This document shows positions 18,516-25,428 of a DNA stretch of 64,000 bases, piece after piece (position 1 is the first letter of the stretch; the number at the start of each line of letters is the position of its first letter). Below the pieces are notes generated by a model. It was not told where the DNA came from. It worked only from the letters and a program-made list of their open reading frames with translations, and did not search any database. This DNA is from Clostridiales bacterium. GTDB taxonomy: Bacteria > Bacillota > Clostridia > Oscillospirales > Oscillospiraceae. The stretch lies in assembly GCA_004558115.1 (NCBI GenBank), contig SFDT01000013.1, positions 1-64,000 of the forward strand, in the 5' to 3' direction. A program made the position numbers and the translations under genes.

Positions 18516-18729
18516 GCTTGCGGTAGCTCCTGTCATAATAGTGGGCGGTCAGCTCCGCCAGGGCCCGGGCCTCCCGCAGCAGCGGGTCCAGCGCCGCGAT
18601 CCTGGCCCGCAGAGCGCGCAGCTCCTCCGGGTCCGACAATGCTCCCATGGCGGCGCGCAGCTCCGCGATGCGGAGCCGCAGGGCAGCCGCGCTGTCCGCG
18701 TACACGGCGGACATCTCCAAAAGCGTCAT
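18496..18729 (-). CDS. Small helical protein of unknown function
   Basis: This 77-aa protein is Ala/Leu/Arg-rich and predicted from its heptad-like pattern (LRLRIAELRAAMG, LRALRARIAAL) to be a short coiled coil. It ends in HYYDRSYRKHEKYTL. It follows AAAGGAGGT, a strong RBS 8 nt from its ATG. It overlaps the zinc-ribbon gene by 4 nt (ATGA) and the sigma-like gene by 20 nt, so the three are one transcription unit. I do not recognise a family. Confidence 0.65.
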   Translation of the reverse strand: MTLLEMSAVYADSAAALRLRIAELRAAMGALSDPEELRALRARIAALDPLLREARALAELTAHYYDRSYRKHEKYTL

Positions 18730-18914
18730 GGACGCACCTCCTTTCCCCGGGTCTGGCGGTAAGGCGCCAGCTCCGCCCGGGCAAAGGACGGCAGGCACTC
18801 CCGGCAGACCGTGCTGCCGTTGCAGTACCAGTACTCCTCCCCGGTAACGATCTCCTGCCCGCACAAAGAGCAAAGCAGGCTGTGCCGCCCCAGGCGGCGG
18901 GCGCTTCTCCTCAA
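18726..18914 (-). CDS. Small zinc-ribbon protein
   Basis: This 62-aa protein has two cysteine pairs, CSLCGQE (about 16-19) and CNGSTVCRECLP (about 31-39), likely a zinc ribbon. The TTG start at 18914 is preferred because TAGGAGGG lies 6 nt upstream; an ATG further out (18971) has no RBS. It is the first of three overlapping small genes that end with the sigma-like protein. Small Cys4 proteins of this sort are common in phage-derived regions. No specific function can be stated. Confidence 0.6.
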   Translation of the reverse strand: MRRSARRLGRHSLLCSLCGQEIVTGEEYWYCNGSTVCRECLPSFARAELAPYRQTRGKEVRP

Positions 18915-18952
18915 AAAAGTCCCTCCTAAAACGTAAAAATAAAAAATTTGTG

Positions 18953-18981
18953 TTGACAAAATGAAAATCATCTGGTAACAT
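18953..18981 (+). promoter_or_regulatory. Promoter of the tRNA-Thr/tRNA-Tyr unit
   Basis: TTGACA (18953-18958) and TAACAT (18976-18981) with a 17-bp spacer lie 20 bp before the tRNA-Thr gene. Confidence 0.75.
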
Positions 18982-19000
18982 AAATCCTGCTGTTGGAACT

Positions 19001-19076
19001 GCTGGTGTAGCTCAGCTGGTAGAGCAGCTGATTTGTAATCAGCAGGTCGGGGGTTCGAATCCGTCCACCAGCTCCA
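19001..19076 (+). tRNA. tRNA-Thr (anticodon TGT)
   Basis: The 76-nt sequence folds as a cloverleaf: acceptor stem GCTGGTG/CACCAGC, D-arm GTAGCTCAGCTGGTAGAGC, anticodon loop TTTGTAA giving TGT, T-loop GGTTCGAATCC, and an encoded CCA. Confidence 0.95.
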
Positions 19077-19085
19077 AGTTTATAT

Positions 19086-19170
19086 GGGGGAATTCCAGAG
19101 CGGCCAAATGGGGCAGACTGTAAATCTGTTGTCACTGACTTCGGTGGTTCGAATCCACCTTCCCCCACCA
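19086..19170 (+). tRNA. tRNA-Tyr (anticodon GTA)
   Basis: The 85-nt cloverleaf has acceptor GGGGGAA/TTCCCCC, anticodon loop CTGTAAA (GTA), a long variable arm typical of bacterial tRNA-Tyr, the T-arm GGTGGTTCGAATCCACC and an encoded CCA. Its last 21 nt are repeated at 19289-19309. Confidence 0.95.
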
Positions 19171-19172
19171 AG

Positions 19173-19207
19173 TACCGACTGCCCAATAGGGCGGTCGGTA
19201 TTTTTTT
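19173..19207 (+). terminator. Terminator of the tRNA-Thr/tRNA-Tyr unit
   Basis: TACCGACTGCCC (19173-19184) and GGGCGGTCGGTA (19189-19200) pair over an AATA loop, followed by seven T. Confidence 0.92.
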
Positions 19208-19210
19208 GCT

Positions 19211-19309
19211 GTGGATTCGAAAGGGAGCGGCAGTGAATGACGCGCCGGTGGCGCGTCAGAGCCGCGGAACGGCCTGCCCGCAGGCAGGCGAATCCACCTT
19301 CCCCCACCA
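19211..19309 (+). repeat. Element carrying a copy of the tRNA-Tyr 3' end
   Basis: The 21 bases CGAATCCACCTTCCCCCACCA at 19289-19309, given here by their coordinates and first and last bases, are identical to the tRNA-Tyr 3' end at 19150-19170. GTGGATTCG at 19211-19219 is the inverted complement of CGAATCCAC at 19289-19297. Between them are two short palindromes (GACGCGCC/GGCGCGTC and CCTGCCCGCAGGCAGG). No gene is visible. It could be a duplicated tRNA end left by an element that integrated there. Confidence 0.6.
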
Positions 19310-19338
19310 AACGTCCATCCGAAAGGATGGGCGTTTTT
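19310..19338 (+). terminator. Terminator-like hairpin
   Basis: ACGTCCATCC and GGATGGGCGT pair over GAAA and are followed by TTTTTG. It directly follows the duplicated tRNA-Tyr end. Confidence 0.75.
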
Positions 19339-19377
19339 GTTTCGCAGGGACGCGCCGGCGTGCGAACTGACAAAACA

Positions 19378-19452
19378 ACAAGAATCTTGTGAACGATGTT
19401 AGAATATCACAAGAATACTTGCATGTCAAGGCATAATTTACAAGTTTCTTGT
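19378..19452. promoter_or_regulatory. Three operator-like palindromes upstream of the repressor gene
   Basis: The motif ACAAG-N3/4-CTTGT occurs at 19378-19390 (ACAAGAATCTTGT), 19409-19421 (ACAAGAATACTTG) and 19440-19452 (ACAAGTTTCTTGT, extended to TTACAAG...CTTGTAA). A fourth half-site ACAAG overlaps the -35 box at 19465-19469. They are probably the binding sites of the repressor encoded immediately downstream. Confidence 0.75.
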
Positions 19453-19461
19453 AAATACTAA

Positions 19462-19490
19462 TTGACAAGAAACAAAAAATCAGATAGGAT
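19462..19490 (+). promoter_or_regulatory. Sigma-A promoter of the LexA-type repressor gene
   Basis: TTGACA (19462-19467) and TAGGAT (19485-19490) are 17 bp apart. The -35 box overlaps an operator half-site, which would allow autorepression. Confidence 0.75.
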
Positions 19491-19513
19491 ACATTCAGAA
19501 AGGATGTGTTCCC

Positions 19514-20266
19514 ATGAGCTTTGGTGAGCGTATGCGTGCCAGGCGGGAGGAGCTGGGACTCTCCCGGACCCTGCTGGCCCGGCGGCTGGGCGTGTCTGCT
19601 TCCGCCATCGGCAATTATGAGACGGGCATCAGCTTTCCCAAGGAGGAAGTGATGCTGCGGCTGTTTGATTGCCTCCAAACAGACCCGAATTACCTGTTCC
19701 AGGACAGCTTTTCCACCGGCGGACAGGTCCTTTCCCAAAGCGAGCGGACGCTGCTGACACAGTACCGGGGCCTGTCCCCCGTGGGGCGGGAGACGGTACG
19801 CTCCGTGCTGGAGGCCCTTTGTGTCTACCGGGACGAGCTGGAGCAGAGCCGGGAGCGGCAGGAGACCCGGGTCATTCCCCTGTACCGCAGCCCCGCCGCC
19901 GCCGGCTACGCCGCGCCGGTGTTCGGGGAGGATTTTGACTATGTTCCGGTGACGGACGAGGTGCCTTCGGCGGCGGAGTTTGCCGTCCGCATCCAGGGCG
20001 ATTCCATGACACCGTACATCGCCGACGGCTCGCTGGTCTATGTGAACCGGGACCCGCTGAAAAACGGAGATGTGGGCATTTTCTGCGTGGATGGCGACAT
20101 GCTGTGCAAGCAGTATTATAAAGATCCCTTTGGGAATGTGTACCTGTTTTCCCTGAACCGCGCCCGGGCGGACGCGGATGTGCTGATGACGCCCTCCAGC
20201 GGCCGGAGCCTGGTGTGCTTTGGGCGGGTCATCCTCCACGCGCCGCCGCTGCCGGGAAAGGAATAA
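19514..20266 (+). CDS. XRE-family repressor with S24 (LexA/CI-like) self-cleaving peptidase domain
   Basis: This 250-aa protein has an N-terminal helix-turn-helix (about 3-60, LARRLGVSASAIGNYETG). Its C-terminal S24 domain (about 120-245) has the nucleophilic Ser in GDSMTPYI (about 164) and the catalytic Lys in MLCKQYY (about 199). A candidate Ala-Gly cleavage site is in PAAAGYA (about 128). By family it represses its targets and cleaves itself when DNA damage activates RecA. Operator-like palindromes lie upstream and over its own promoter, so it is probably autoregulated. It is larger than LexA and of the phage/stress-regulator type. The RBS is GAAAGGATG, weak to moderate. What it controls besides itself is not visible. 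Confidence 0.9.
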   Translation: MSFGERMRARREELGLSRTLLARRLGVSASAIGNYETGISFPKEEVMLRLFDCLQTDPNYLFQDSFSTGGQVLSQSERTLLTQYRGLSPVGRETVRSVLEALCVYRDELEQSRERQETRVIPLYRSPAAAGYAAPVFGEDFDYVPVTDEVPSAAEFAVRIQGDSMTPYIADGSLVYVNRDPLKNGDVGIFCVDGDMLCKQYYKDPFGNVYLFSLNRARADADVLMTPSSGRSLVCFGRVILHAPPLPGKE

Positions 20267-20275
20267 GGAATGAAG

Positions 20276-20305
20276 AAGCGCCGTTGCATCCGCAGCGGCG
20301 CTTTT
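20276..20305. terminator. Bidirectional terminator between repressor and SDR gene
   Basis: AAGCGCCGTTGC (20276-20287) pairs with GCAGCGGCGCTT (20292-20303) over ATCC and is followed by TTATATA. Confidence 0.85.
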
Positions 20306-20323
20306 ATATATAATAATGTGGTA

Positions 20324-21058
20324 TCAGACGGTGAAACCGCCGTCGGCGGTCAGGACTTGGCCGGTAATAAAGGAGGCCTTTTCCGAAGCGAGAAACGCCA
20401 CGGCGTGGGCGATATCCTCCGGGGTGCCCAGCCGCCCGATGGGCGTTTCTGCCACCAACATCTCCCTGGTCTCCTGACCCAGGACCCGCACCATGTCCGT
20501 TTCAATGCAGCCCGGGGCCACGCAGTTCACCCGAATGCGGGAGGGAGCCAGCTCCAGGGCCAGGGAACGGGTCAGCCCCACGATGGCGGCCTTTGAGCAG
20601 GCGTAGGCCACCTCGCAGCTGGCACCCCGCAGGCCCCACATGGAGGAGATGTTGACGATGCAGCCGCCCTTTCGGCTGATCATGGCGGGCAGCACGGCCC
20701 GGGCGGCGTTTCGGGCGCCGGTGAGGTTCACGGCCAGCATGCGGTCCCAGGCGGCGTCCTCCATATCCTGAAACAGGCCTTGCCAGGAGATGCCGGCGTT
20801 ATTGACAAGGAGGGTAACAGGTCCCAGCTCCGCTTCCGCCTGCCGCACCATTTCATTTACCGCGTGGCTGTCCGCCACATCCGCCTGAACGGCGATGGCC
20901 TCCCGGCCCTCTCCGCGCAGCTGGGCTGCCAGCGATTCGGCGGCTTCACGGCTTTGGATATAGTTGATGCAGACGGCGTAGCCCGCCTGGGACAGCACCA
21001 GAGCCACGGCCCGGCCAATGCCCCGGGAAGAACCAGTGATCAATGCGACCTGTTTCAT
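20324..21058 (-). CDS. SDR-family oxidoreductase, FabG-like (3-oxoacyl-ACP reductase type)
   Basis: This 244-aa classical short-chain dehydrogenase has the cofactor motif TGSSRGIG (about 8-15), LVNNAGISW (about 86), and the catalytic triad Ser (ISSMWG, about 139), Tyr and Lys (YACSKAA, about 152-156). It is nearest the FabG group by pattern and length, but no fatty acid synthesis genes adjoin it, so the substrate could be another 3-keto compound. The ATG at 21058 follows GGAGGTCATTTTCC; a longer in-frame start lies upstream but without an RBS. Single gene, convergent with the repressor. Confidence 0.85.
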   Translation of the reverse strand: MKQVALITGSSRGIGRAVALVLSQAGYAVCINYIQSREAAESLAAQLRGEGREAIAVQADVADSHAVNEMVRQAEAELGPVTLLVNNAGISWQGLFQDMEDAAWDRMLAVNLTGARNAARAVLPAMISRKGGCIVNISSMWGLRGASCEVAYACSKAAIVGLTRSLALELAPSRIRVNCVAPGCIETDMVRVLGQETREMLVAETPIGRLGTPEDIAHAVAFLASEKASFITGQVLTADGGFTV

Positions 21059-21127
21059 GGAAAATGACCTCCTGTCCTGCTGCTGGGAGCAGTATAACAA
21101 AAAATCAAAAAAAAAGCAAGAAAGGTG

Positions 21128-21156
21128 TTGACAAAACGAAGGAGTTCGTGTATCCT
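21128..21156 (+). promoter_or_regulatory. Promoter of tRNA-Val
   Basis: TTGACA (21128-21133) and TATCCT (21151-21156) with a 17-bp spacer, 16 bp before the tRNA. Confidence 0.65.
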
Positions 21157-21172
21157 ATATTCGTTCCGCTTC

Positions 21173-21249
21173 GGACGATTAGCTCAGCTGGCTAGAGCAC
21201 CTGCTTGACGTGCAGGGGGTCACAGGTTCGAGTCCTGTATCGTCCACCA
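21173..21249 (+). tRNA. tRNA-Val (anticodon GAC)
   Basis: The 77-nt cloverleaf has acceptor GGACGAT/ATCGTCC, D-arm TTAGCTCAGCTGGCTAGAGC, anticodon loop TTGACGT (GAC), T-arm CACAGGTTCGAGTCCTGT and encoded CCA. Confidence 0.95.
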
Positions 21250-21253
21250 TCTA

Positions 21254-21291
21254 AATCCCTTAGAGCCGCAAGGCTCTGAGGGATTTTTTTG
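21254..21291 (+). terminator. Terminator of tRNA-Val
   Basis: AATCCCTTAGAGCC and GGCTCTGAGGGATT pair over a GCAA loop, followed by a run of T. Confidence 0.9.
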
Positions 21292-21374
21292 AAGATATGG
21301 AAATGCGATTTCTCCGAAACGCAAACAACAGGGGGGCTTTTGAGCCTCCCTGTTGCTATTAAAATGTGTCTTTC

Positions 21375-22571
21375 TTACAGCTGGGCAAACGCCTGCTGGA
21401 AGTCGGCGATGATGTCGTCGGGGTTCTCCAGGCCCACGGAGATGCGGACCAGGCCCTCGGGGATGCCGGCCTCTTTTAGCTCCTCGGGAGAGTAGGCGGA
21501 GTGGGTCATGGAGGCGGGGTGCTGCACCAGGGTCTCCGCGTCGCCCAGGGACACGGCGATGGTGGACAGCTTCAGAGCGTTCACCAGCTTCATGCCGGCG
21601 GCCTTGCCGCCCTTGACCTCGATGGAGATCATGGCGCCGAAGTCCTTCATCTGCTTCTTGGCCACCTCATGGTTGGGGTGGGACTCCAGGCCGGGGAAGT
21701 ACACCTTCTCCACCTTGGGCTCGGCGGCCAGATACGCTGCCAGCTTCCGGGCGTTGTCGCAGTGGCGCTGCATCCGGATCTCAAAGGTCTTGAGACCCCG
21801 CAGAATGAGGAACGCCTCCTGGGGACCCAGCACGGCGCCGGTCATGTCCTTCAGGCCGAACATCTTCACTTGGGTGATGAACTCCTTGGAGCCGGCCACA
21901 AAGCCCGCCACCACGTCGCCGTGGCCGTTGATGTACTTGGTGGCGCTGTGGACCACCACATCGGCGCCCAGGGCCAGGGGCTGCTGGAGGTAGGGGGTGG
22001 CGAAGGTGTTGTCCACCACCACCTTGATGTCCTTGTTGTAGGCGTGAGTCAGCTCGGCAATGGCCTGGATGTCGGCGATTTTCAGGTTGGGGTTGGCGGG
22101 AGTCTCCAGGTACACGGCCACAGTGTTCTCCTTCAGAGCCTTGCGGACCTCCTCGGGGTCGGAGGAGTCCACGAAGGTGACCTCCACACCGTAGCGGGTC
22201 ATGCCGTGGCTCAGCAGGGCGAAGGTGCAGCCGTACAGGGTACCGTCGGCCACGATGTGCTTGCCGGCGCCGGCGAGGGTCCAGAGGGTGGCGGAGATGG
22301 CGCCCATGCCGGAGCCCGCGGCGGCAGCCGCCTCGGCGCCTTCCAGCTCCGCGACTTTTTCTTCCGCCAGGACGGTGGTGGGGTTGCCCAGGCGGGTGTA
22401 GATGTAACCGTCGCTCTCGCCGGCGAAGCACCGGCCGCCCTCCTCGCAGGTATCAAAGTAGAAGGTGGAGGTCTGGTAGATGGGCATGCCCAGGGAGTGA
22501 TAGCCCCGGTCCTTCGTGTCACCGCCGTGGATGACCTTGGTGCCGAAGCCGTTTCCGATGTTATGAGACAT
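21375..22571 (-). CDS. megL: Methionine gamma-lyase (PLP-dependent)
   Basis: This 398-aa Cys/Met-metabolism PLP enzyme would split L-methionine into methanethiol, ammonia and 2-oxobutyrate. The PLP lysine lies in VHSATKYINGHGD (about 211). The LYGCTFALLSHGM segment (about 113-125) has the cysteine that marks methionine gamma-lyases and is absent from cystathionine gamma-synthase and -lyase. The tetramer tyrosine segment YTRLGNPT is present at about 59. It follows an NhaC-family carrier and a MalY-like lyase on the same strand. A hairpin between the carrier and this gene may lower its read-through. The start is ATG behind AAAGGAT. Cystathionine gamma-lyase activity is the alternative. Confidence 0.85.
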   Translation of the reverse strand: MSHNIGNGFGTKVIHGGDTKDRGYHSLGMPIYQTSTFYFDTCEEGGRCFAGESDGYIYTRLGNPTTVLAEEKVAELEGAEAAAAAGSGMGAISATLWTLAGAGKHIVADGTLYGCTFALLSHGMTRYGVEVTFVDSSDPEEVRKALKENTVAVYLETPANPNLKIADIQAIAELTHAYNKDIKVVVDNTFATPYLQQPLALGADVVVHSATKYINGHGDVVAGFVAGSKEFITQVKMFGLKDMTGAVLGPQEAFLILRGLKTFEIRMQRHCDNARKLAAYLAAEPKVEKVYFPGLESHPNHEVAKKQMKDFGAMISIEVKGGKAAGMKLVNALKLSTIAVSLGDAETLVQHPASMTHSAYSPEELKEAGIPEGLVRISVGLENPDDIIADFQQAFAQL

Positions 22572-22614
22572 GAGAATCAGATCCTTTCAAAATATGATCG
22601 TGGCAAGATGATAC

Positions 22615-22643
22615 AGGGCTGGCACCTGGAGGATGCCAGCCCT
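22615..22643 (-). other. Intercistronic hairpin between the carrier and methionine gamma-lyase genes
   Basis: AGGGCTGGCACC and GGATGCCAGCCCT form a stem of about 12 bp over a TGGA loop. No T-tract follows on either strand, so it is more likely an mRNA-stability or partial-termination element than a full terminator. Confidence 0.5.
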
Positions 22644-22665
22644 GCGCTGTAAGTGAAAAGGCTGC

Positions 22666-24006
22666 TTACTTGGCAGCGGTCTCCTTGGCGGCGAAGGCCT
22701 TCTCCTCGGGGGTGCGGAGCAGACCGAACTGGATGGTGATGCAGGTGAAGATAATGAGGGCGAACATATAGAAGGAGTAGGGCAGAATGTCCAGCGGCGT
22801 GCAGCCGGCCAGTTCCGTGACAATGAGGATACCGCCGTCGTGGGGCATCAGGGCCAGGAACGCGCAGGCGAAAATGTCCACCAGGCTGGCCAGACGCTTG
22901 GGAGCGATGCCGTACTTGGAGCCAATCTCCTTGGCGATGGGGCAGGTGACGATGATGCCGATGGTGTTGTTGACCAGAGCGGCGGACAGAACGCCGGACA
23001 GCAGGCCGATGCCGTACTCGGCGCCGCGGCGATTCTTGATGCGGGAGGTGATGGCACCCACCAGCCACTCCACACCGCCGTAGTAGCGGACCAGACCGAT
23101 GATGCCGGAGATCAAAGCGGCCACGATAGAGATGGAGAACATGTCGCTCATGCCGCCGCCGATGGCCTGGACCCACTCAAAGAAGCCCACGGTGCCCTGG
23201 GCCAAACCAATGACGCCGGTCATCAGAATGCCGACGAACAGAACCACAGCCACGTTGATGCCCATAAGGGCAGTAACCAAAACCACGATGTAGGGCAGGA
23301 CCTGGATGACGCTGTACGCACCGGCCTCCACAGCGCCGGAGCCGTGACCGCCCAGAATGGCGTACAGGACCATGGCGATGATGGCGGCGGGCAGGGCCAT
23401 GAAGAAGTTCATGCGGAACTTATCCTTCATCTCGGAACCGCAGCCCTGGGCGGCGGAGATGGTGGTGTCAGAGATCATGGACAGGTTGTCGCCGAAGTAG
23501 GAGCCGCCGATGACCGCGGCGCCCACGATGGCGGGGTTCAGGCCGGCGCCCTGGGCCACACCGATGGCCACGGGAGCCATGGCGGCGATGGTGCCCATGG
23601 AGGTACCGATGGCGGTGGAGATAAAGCAGCACATCAGGAACACACCGGGGACCAGCAGGGAAACGGGAATGAAGTGCAGAGCCAGATTGATGACGGAGGA
23701 TTTACCGCCCATGGCGGCAGCAGCACCCTGGAAGCCACCGGCCATCAGATAGATCAGGATGATCATCATAACGCCGGAGTTGCCCATGTTCTGGCAGAAC
23801 ACATCCAATTTTTCACTGACTTTGACCTTGGGGGCCAGCAGCAGCGCCACGGCGATACCGGCCAGCAGTGCCACATGACGGGGGAACTGTCCGAAGGGGC
23901 TTTCAACGCCCAGCAGCGTGAACGTAATACCGCAGCCCACATACAGGACCAAGAATACGATCAGGGGAAGAAATGCGGATGCGCCTAGTTTTTTCTGGTT
24001 TTCCAT
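22666..24006 (-). CDS. NhaC-family Na+/H+ antiporter-like carrier, possibly a methionine transporter
   Basis: This 446-aa membrane protein has about eleven hydrophobic segments and NhaC-family motifs such as GTSMGTIAAMAPVAIGVA and GGSYFGDNLSMISDTT (about 165-180). Family members exchange Na+ for H+ or organic ions. Some NhaC relatives (MetT group) carry methionine. Placed between a MalY-like lyase and methionine gamma-lyase, an amino acid uptake role is plausible but inferred. The gap to the upstream gene is 38 nt, so they are probably co-transcribed from the sigma-54 promoter at 25263. The RBS is GAGGAGAAAAAAC. Confidence 0.8.
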   Translation of the reverse strand: MENQKKLGASAFLPLIVFLVLYVGCGITFTLLGVESPFGQFPRHVALLAGIAVALLLAPKVKVSEKLDVFCQNMGNSGVMMIILIYLMAGGFQGAAAAMGGKSSVINLALHFIPVSLLVPGVFLMCCFISTAIGTSMGTIAAMAPVAIGVAQGAGLNPAIVGAAVIGGSYFGDNLSMISDTTISAAQGCGSEMKDKFRMNFFMALPAAIIAMVLYAILGGHGSGAVEAGAYSVIQVLPYIVVLVTALMGINVAVVLFVGILMTGVIGLAQGTVGFFEWVQAIGGGMSDMFSISIVAALISGIIGLVRYYGGVEWLVGAITSRIKNRRGAEYGIGLLSGVLSAALVNNTIGIIVTCPIAKEIGSKYGIAPKRLASLVDIFACAFLALMPHDGGILIVTELAGCTPLDILPYSFYMFALIIFTCITIQFGLLRTPEEKAFAAKETAAK

Positions 24007-24044
24007 GTTTTTTCTCCTCTCTTTTGCCTCTTTTTATTTATGGT

Positions 24045-25217
24045 TCAGCGGCCGCGGACCGCCTGTTCCAACTGGGTCAGAGCCTTTTCAATGGTAGCGC
24101 GGGGGCAGGCGGCGTTCAGCCGCAGGAAGCCGCTGCCGCCAAAGCCGAAGTCCGTGCCCTCGCCGAAGGCCACGCCGGCCTTCTCCACGCAGAATTTCTT
24201 CAGCTCGGCATCATCCATGCCCAGGCCCCGGGCGTCGATCCAGCAGAGATATGTGGCCTCGGGGGTGTTGGGCTTCAGCTCCGGCAGACGCTCCGCGCAG
24301 AACTCGCGGATAAAGCGCATGTTGTCGCCCAGGTACACCAGAAGCTGGTCCAGCCACTCCTCGCCGTGGGCGTAGGCCTCCATGGTGGCCACCAAGGAGA
24401 AGCAGTTGTTGCGGGCAATGTCCATCCGTTTCAGCTCCGCCACGTAGGCCTCCTGCTTTTCCACGGTGTTGAACACGATGGTGGAGGACTGGAGGCCCGC
24501 CAGGTTGAAGGTCTTGCTGGGGGCGATGCAGGTGGTGGTGATGGCGGCGATCTCCGGGGAGACGGAGGCCATGCAGGTGTGCTTGTGGCCGTCCAGCATC
24601 AGGTCGGAGTGGATCTCGTCGGAGATGATCTCCACACCGTGGCGGACGCAGATGTCACCCACGGTCTTCAGTTCTTCAGGGGTCCAGACCCGGCCCACGG
24701 GGTTGTGGGGGTTGCAGAGGATGAAGTACTTGGCGTCCTTGGCCTTCTCCTCAAAGTCGGCGTAGTCCATGGTGTAATAGCCGTTTTCATCCCGCTTCAG
24801 GGGGCTGACCACCAGCTCCCGGCCGGTGTTGTGCACCACGTCGGCGAAGGGATGGTATACAGGCTGCTGAATGAGGACCTTGTCGCCGGGCTGGGTGAAC
24901 ATGGTCATAATCATCCGCATACCGGGCACCACACCGGGGGCGAAGGCCATTTTTTCAATCTCCGGCCGCCAGCCGTTGCGCTTTTCCTGCCAGGCGGCGA
25001 TGGCCTCGAAATACTTGGGGGTCCGCCAGGTGTAGCCGAAGATACCCTGGTCGGCCCGCTGCTTGATGGCCTCCACGATGCAGGGGGCGGTGCGGAAATC
25101 CATATCCGCGATCCAGAGGGGGATCACGTCATTAGTGCCGTAGTGCAGGACGGATTCTTCAAATTTGGCGGCGTAATTTTGGGAGCGGTCCACGAGCTCG
25201 TCAAAATTGTAAGTCAT
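24045..25217 (-). CDS. MalY/PatB-type PLP C-S beta-lyase (cystathionine beta-lyase-like)
   Basis: This 390-aa fold-type I PLP enzyme has the MalY/PatB signatures: PLWIADMDFRTAP near the N-terminus, NPHNPVGRVW (about 169), ISDEIHSDL (about 200) and the PLP lysine in APSKTFNLAG (about 233). Such enzymes cleave cystathionine, cysteine or cystine conjugates to pyruvate, ammonia and a thiol. It is the first gene after a -24/-12 promoter and precedes a carrier and methionine gamma-lyase, a context of sulfur amino acid breakdown. The start is ATG behind AAGGAGG. A plain aminotransferase activity cannot be excluded. Confidence 0.85.
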   Translation of the reverse strand: MTYNFDELVDRSQNYAAKFEESVLHYGTNDVIPLWIADMDFRTAPCIVEAIKQRADQGIFGYTWRTPKYFEAIAAWQEKRNGWRPEIEKMAFAPGVVPGMRMIMTMFTQPGDKVLIQQPVYHPFADVVHNTGRELVVSPLKRDENGYYTMDYADFEEKAKDAKYFILCNPHNPVGRVWTPEELKTVGDICVRHGVEIISDEIHSDLMLDGHKHTCMASVSPEIAAITTTCIAPSKTFNLAGLQSSTIVFNTVEKQEAYVAELKRMDIARNNCFSLVATMEAYAHGEEWLDQLLVYLGDNMRFIREFCAERLPELKPNTPEATYLCWIDARGLGMDDAELKKFCVEKAGVAFGEGTDFGFGGSGFLRLNAACPRATIEKALTQLEQAVRGR

Positions 25218-25262
25218 ATACCGGTTCCTCCTTGTGTTTTTGATCGACTGACTGAATATATA

Positions 25263-25277
25263 GCAAAGTTCATGCCA
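25263..25277 (-). promoter_or_regulatory. Sigma-54 (-24/-12) promoter of the C-S lyase operon
   Basis: On the minus strand the sequence is TGGCATGAACTTTGC, with the invariant GG and GC exactly 10 bp apart. It lies 46 bp upstream of the MalY-like start and beside a sigma-54 activator gene. Confidence 0.85.
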
Positions 25278-25391
25278 TTTGTGAGATCAGAGGATTTTTT
25301 TGTAAGGGTATCCAACTTCCTATGGGCTGAATTTCGCAAAATAGACAGAAAAACTGGAAAAATCACGCAAATGAAGCGGGTAAAACAAAAA

Positions 25392-25428
25392 AATAATTGG
25401 GTAAAGATATAATCTTTACCCAATTATT
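25392..25428 (-). terminator. Terminator overlapping the stop codon of the sigma-54 activator
   Basis: A perfect 17-bp stem (25392-25408 with 25412-25428; core AATTGGGTAAAGAT) has a 3-nt loop and a T-rich tail on the minus strand. The activator's TAA (25424-25426) is inside the stem. Confidence 0.85.
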
